A DNA stretch of 8,847 nucleotides, taken from assembly GCA_027311185.1 (NCBI GenBank), contig DAICZK010000056.1:1-8847 (forward strand), read 5' to 3'. The DNA is from Sulfuriferula sp. (GTDB lineage: Bacteria; Pseudomonadota; Gammaproteobacteria; Burkholderiales; Sulfuriferulaceae). Within the stretch, counting starts at the first letter, position 1. Every line of letters begins with the position of its first letter. Below are positions 6,230-8,847 of the stretch, one piece after another. Under the pieces are notes generated by a model. That model was not told the DNA's origin. It searched no databases and worked only from the letters and a program-made list of their open reading frames with translations. The position numbers and the translations under genes are program-made.

Positions 6230-7682
6230 ATACGCTGGGGGATATGGCGGGCTCGCGCTGTTGCTGGGCGCGGCCAGCGTGTTCGGCTTCGCGCCGTTTG
6301 GCTGGTACGTAGTGCCGCTCGTTACGCTCGCCGGTCTGTTCCGGTTGTGGCAGCTTCAACCGCGTTTCAGTGCCTGGCTGGGCTTTCTGTTCGGTCTGGG
6401 CTATTTCGGCTTCGGCGTGTCCTGGATTTACATCAGCCTGCACGATTATGGCGGAATGCCTATGATCCTGGCGGGCGCGGCAACCTCGCTGTTCGCCGCT
6501 TTTCTAGCGCTGTTTCCCGCTCTTGCGGGTTATTTGCATCAACGGCGACTTGTCGTCTCGCCCTGGGGGATGGCGGCCTGCTGGATGCTGCTCGAGTGGA
6601 CGCGGGACTGGATCTTTACCGGCTTTCCCTGGCTGGCTGTGGGTTATTCGCAGATACCTTCCAGCCCGCTTGCGGGCTATGTACCCGTAGTCGGCGTTTT
6701 CGGCGTGACCTTGATATTGGCATGGAGTGCTGCCGTGCTCGGTCGCCGATCGACCGCTTATCTGGTACCGCTTGCGGCAATCTGGATGGTCGGTTTGGGC
6801 ATGAGGCAAGTCAACTGGACCATACCGCTCGGCGCGCCAGTGTCAGTAGCCCTCGTTCAGGGCAATATCAGCCAGTCGCTCAAATGGCAGCCCGACCAGC
6901 TTGCCTCCACGCTGCTGGTCTACCACGCTCTTGCTGCGGCGAGCCGCGCGCGGCTGACCGTACTTCCCGAAACCGCCATTCCCTTGTTCTATAATGATGT
7001 TCCTGCCGATTATCTCGCCGATCTGGCGCGTTACGGGCGGCGTAACGGCGGCGATGTTCTGGTCGGCATTCCCGAGAGCCCGGGCGATGGCCGGTACTAC
7101 AACAGTGTGATGAGCTTCGGCGACGCGCCTACCCAGGTATATCGCAAACATCATCTGGTGCCATTCGGCGAATATATTCCATTAAAGTCGGTTTTCGGTC
7201 GCGTCATCGAGTTTTTGCATATCCCTCTTTCCGACTTCTCGCGCGGCAGCCTCGACCAAACCCCGTTCCGCGTTGCCGGGTTACGCGTCGGCGCCGACGT
7301 TTGCTACGAGGACGTGTTCGGCGAGGAAATCATCCGTCAGCTTCCAGCGGCCAATATTCTGGTTAACGTCACTGACGACGCCTGGTTCGGCGACGGTATC
7401 GCGCCCTGGCAGCATCTGCAGATCGCGCAAACCCGCGCGCTTGAAAGCGGCCGTGAAATGCTGCGCGCGACCAATACGGGGGCAACGGCCATCATCGGGT
7501 CTAAGGGTGAGCTGCTCGGTCATCTGCCGTTGTTCACGCGCGCGATATTGACCGGCGAGGCGCAGGGCTATCACGGTTTGACTCCGTTTGACCGATGGGG
7601 CAACAAACTGGCTTTGACTTTAGCGGTCGGGATGTTGATGCTGGAGGCGCGCAATCGTAAGACCGCCGCTGCTCGCAACTGA
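6213..7682 (+). CDS. lnt: Apolipoprotein N-acyltransferase
   Basis: Lnt adds the third acyl chain to the N-terminal cysteine of bacterial lipoproteins, using phospholipid as donor, at the periplasmic face of the inner membrane. The product is needed for Lol-dependent sorting. The 489 residues show about six hydrophobic segments before residue 200 (including [20 protein letters not shown]). A nitrilase-fold domain follows, from the [10 protein letters not shown] strand at 211-220, and a last hydrophobic segment lies near 464-478. The catalytic triad is intact: E253 (L-P-E-T-A-I-P), K312 ([12 protein letters not shown]) and C364 (V-C-Y-E-D-V-F-G-E). E320 and E366 correspond to the supporting glutamates. 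The frame opens only after the TGA at 6207-6209, so TTG 6213 is the first usable start. GGATGA at 6201-6206 is a possible ribosome site. It overlaps the end of nadA by 17 bases, implying co-transcription and translational coupling. Confidence 0.95.
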   Translation: MLRSLKYAGGYGGLALLLGAASVFGFAPFGWYVVPLVTLAGLFRLWQLQPRFSAWLGFLFGLGYFGFGVSWIYISLHDYGGMPMILAGAATSLFAAFLALFPALAGYLHQRRLVVSPWGMAACWMLLEWTRDWIFTGFPWLAVGYSQIPSSPLAGYVPVVGVFGVTLILAWSAAVLGRRSTAYLVPLAAIWMVGLGMRQVNWTIPLGAPVSVALVQGNISQSLKWQPDQLASTLLVYHALAAASRARLTVLPETAIPLFYNDVPADYLADLARYGRRNGGDVLVGIPESPGDGRYYNSVMSFGDAPTQVYRKHHLVPFGEYIPLKSVFGRVIEFLHIPLSDFSRGSLDQTPFRVAGLRVGADVCYEDVFGEEIIRQLPAANILVNVTDDAWFGDGIAPWQHLQIAQTRALESGREMLRATNTGATAIIGSKGELLGHLPLFTRAILTGEAQGYHGLTPFDRWGNKLALTLAVGMLMLEARNRKTAAARN

Positions 7683-7754
7683 TATATTTCTCTAGTTTGC
7701 TAGCGTCACGCGATTGTAAGTGATTACTTCGGCGTGTTCTCGGCGGGCGAGCAA

Positions 7755-8534
7755 TCAAGGCTGCGGAGTTCGGCTTTTTACGATCATATCGTAAGCGACT
7801 TGCACTTCCTGCGCGTGTTCTGTCGCAATTTTGATCATGTCGGCCGGCAGCCCCTGACCGGTTAACTTGTCAGGGTGGTACTGGCTCATCAATTTACGAT
7901 AAGCGCGCTTGATTTCCTGGTCGGTGTTTTCCCGCGATACGCCCAGCGCTCTATACGCTTCGTCGAGCGCGGTACTCGTCGTAGCCTGACTGGTGCCGAA
8001 GCGCGACTGATTCAAAACCATTTCCAGTAAACGCTGGTAAGCCCCCTGGTCCAGACCCAAATCTTGTGCGATTGCAGCAAGCAGACGCGATTCGGCTGTG
8101 TCGACTACGCCATCCGACAAGGCCATTGCGATCAGATAGACGATGAGCATCTGCGTCAGATCATGCGTACGGCCACACACGGCAAGGAATCGTTGCATAG
8201 TCGGCCCCGCGTCGAACTCTGGCAGGGCGCCCTGCTTGAACATGGCGATCGCCAGATCTCGATGCTGCGGCAACATACCCAGTTTCTGGATAAATTGTTC
8301 GACGTAGGCGATTTCGCCCTGGGTTACGACGCCGTCCGCTTTGGCGACCCGGCCCATCAGGATAAATACCGTTTCGAGAAAAACCGTCTGCCGCAGCGCG
8401 GCGTTGATCGGATTTATCGCGCCGACTCCGTAGGCGCGGTAACGGTCGGCCATGGCGCCCAGGATATAGCCCAGCACGCCGCCTAGAATGCCAAAATAGT
8501 GATAACCCACAAGGGCGATGATGAATTTGAACAA
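7755..8534 (-). CDS. djlA: DjlA-like membrane-anchored TerB/J-domain co-chaperone
   Basis: DjlA-type proteins are inner-membrane-anchored J-domain partners that stimulate DnaK ATPase and are linked to envelope stress and capsule signalling in enterobacteria. The 259 residues show the family order. A Gly-rich N-terminal membrane segment lies at about 4-28 (F-I-I-A-L-V-G-Y-H-Y-F-G-I-L-G-G-V-L-G-Y-I-L-G-A-M). A TerB-like helical domain spans about 48-175, with two acidic repeats, D-G-V-V-T-Q-G-E (67-74) and D-G-V-V-D-T-A-E (141-148). A C-terminal J domain spans about 189-255, with the catalytic H-P-D at 220-222 after K-R-A-Y-R-K-L-M-S-Q-Y. The start is TTG 8534, chosen because TAAGGA lies six bases upstream on the minus strand and the membrane segment begins directly after it. 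It is convergent with lnt, leaving 72 bases between the two stops. The gene symbol rests on domain architecture; another DjlA-like paralogue is possible. Confidence 0.9.
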   Translation of the reverse strand: MFKFIIALVGYHYFGILGGVLGYILGAMADRYRAYGVGAINPINAALRQTVFLETVFILMGRVAKADGVVTQGEIAYVEQFIQKLGMLPQHRDLAIAMFKQGALPEFDAGPTMQRFLAVCGRTHDLTQMLIVYLIAMALSDGVVDTAESRLLAAIAQDLGLDQGAYQRLLEMVLNQSRFGTSQATTSTALDEAYRALGVSRENTDQEIKRAYRKLMSQYHPDKLTGQGLPADMIKIATEHAQEVQVAYDMIVKSRTPQP

Positions 8535-8540
8535 GCCAGT

Positions 8541-8546
8541 TCCTTA
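8541..8546 (-). promoter_or_regulatory. Shine-Dalgarno supporting the TTG start of djlA
   Basis: On the minus strand this reads TAAGGA, ending six bases before TTG 8534. No ATG lies in frame at a better position, and the predicted membrane anchor follows immediately, so this site decides the start. Confidence 0.7.
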
Positions 8547-8663
8547 TGATTTACTAATGTAGGCACTCAAAATAATCGGAAAACGACGCATATTAAAATC
8601 ACTTCGCGCCTAATTTGAGAATCGCCGCAGAGGTCATTATCCAATGACGGTGAAAAATCGCAC

Positions 8664-8693
8664 TTCATTTGCGCGCGACAATAATCGTATAAT
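8664..8693 (+). promoter_or_regulatory. Possible plus-strand promoter with no gene in the window
   Basis: TATAAT at 8688-8693 is a perfect -10, and TTCATT at 8664-8669 (18-base spacing) matches TTGACA at only three positions. The box and the next four bases (TATAATTCAA) are identical to those of the promoter at 746-755. Transcription would start near 8700 and run off the window without an evident gene. Confidence 0.35.
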
Positions 8694-8847
8694 TCAAAGT
8701 GATGCTATCACAAAATTTGTTTCTGCACGGGAGCTAATCGGCCTAGGCAGGGATTGAAAAGGCGTGGAGTGGCGCAACGCCTGGAATTCCTGCAAACCTG
8801 GCGAGCAATGCTGAAACGTTAGATTTGATCTCATAACCGCCTGGAAT

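Larger units (their letters stand above)
8535..8847. other. Gene-free window end: djlA upstream region and unexplained tail
   Basis: No convincing coding frame was found on either strand; the longest stretch downstream of 8700 is the frame 8703-8822, which has no good start. Visible items are as follows. A 6-base hairpin, GTCATT-ATCC-AATGAC, lies at 8633-8648. A perfect TATAAT sits at 8688-8693, with only a weak TTCATT (8664-8669) as -35. The palindrome GCCTAGGC lies within the 8741-8750 area. The 10-mer CGCCTGGAAT occurs at 8778-8787 and 8838-8847. The first part probably holds the djlA promoter, though no good match was identified. The second part could be the leader of a plus-strand gene beyond the window or a small RNA. 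Confidence 0.4.

Noticed and set aside
7683..7754. Terminator between the convergent lnt and djlA genes
   Set aside because: Only a 4-base stem (CTCG/CGAG around 7739-7751) without a T-tract was seen. The gap is too short and unstructured to call one.
8741..8760. GGATTGAAAA as the 3' end of a CRISPR repeat
   Set aside because: ATTGAAA is common at CRISPR repeat ends, but no second copy of the flanking 30 bases occurs downstream. The 60-base spacing of CGCCTGGAAT involves only 10 bases.
8703..8822. Open frame reading G-L-K-R-R-G-V-A-Q-R-L-E-F-L-Q-T-W as a small or broken gene
   Set aside because: It is at most 39 codons, has only a TTG start without a ribosome site, and resembles no family I know.

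Overview
The window looks like chromosomal housekeeping DNA from a betaproteobacterium, probably of the Nitrosomonadales/Gallionellaceae kind. That placement is inference from protein character (Gram-negative Mpl, Lnt and DjlA, and an E. coli-length NadA), from moderately high GC with AT-rich promoters, and from the gene mix. No phage, CRISPR, toxin-antitoxin or defence genes were seen, and no complete undescribed system was recognised. The most unusual DNA is non-coding: a MITE-like palindrome and a dense operator array.

Layout. Bases 2-682 (+) hold the C-terminal part of a family-4 glycosyltransferase cut by the window edge. Bases 784-1332 (+) encode a 182-residue protein I do not recognise, behind its own perfect TATAAT box. 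Bases 1361-1527 form a long imperfect palindrome filling the gap between this gene and the convergent minus-strand group. That group reads right to left: an AEC-family permease (4294-3347), an unrecognised 145-residue protein (3335-2898) and mpl (2865-1525), spaced closely enough to be an operon.

A 208-base divergent intergenic region (4295-4502) follows. It carries a consensus promoter, TTGACA-N17-TATCAT, covered by overlapping inverted repeats. This promoter drives a plus-strand group: nrtR, a Nudix/winged-helix regulator (4503-5174), nadA, quinolinate synthase (5186-6229), and lnt, apolipoprotein N-acyltransferase (6213-7682, TTG start overlapping nadA). Convergent to it is a djlA-like gene (8534-7755, minus, TTG start) for a membrane-anchored TerB/J-domain co-chaperone. 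The final 313 bases hold no credible gene, only a TATAAT box, a small hairpin and a 10-base repeat.

How the genes work together. NrtR proteins sense NAD metabolism through ADP-ribose-like ligands and repress NAD genes, so nrtR beside nadA, with dyads over the shared promoter, suggests an autoregulated NAD-synthesis operon in which lnt is co-transcribed. The remaining genes are mostly envelope functions: murein peptide recycling (Mpl), lipoprotein maturation (Lnt), sugar transfer (glycosyltransferase), small-molecule transport (AEC) and a membrane-tethered DnaK partner (DjlA).
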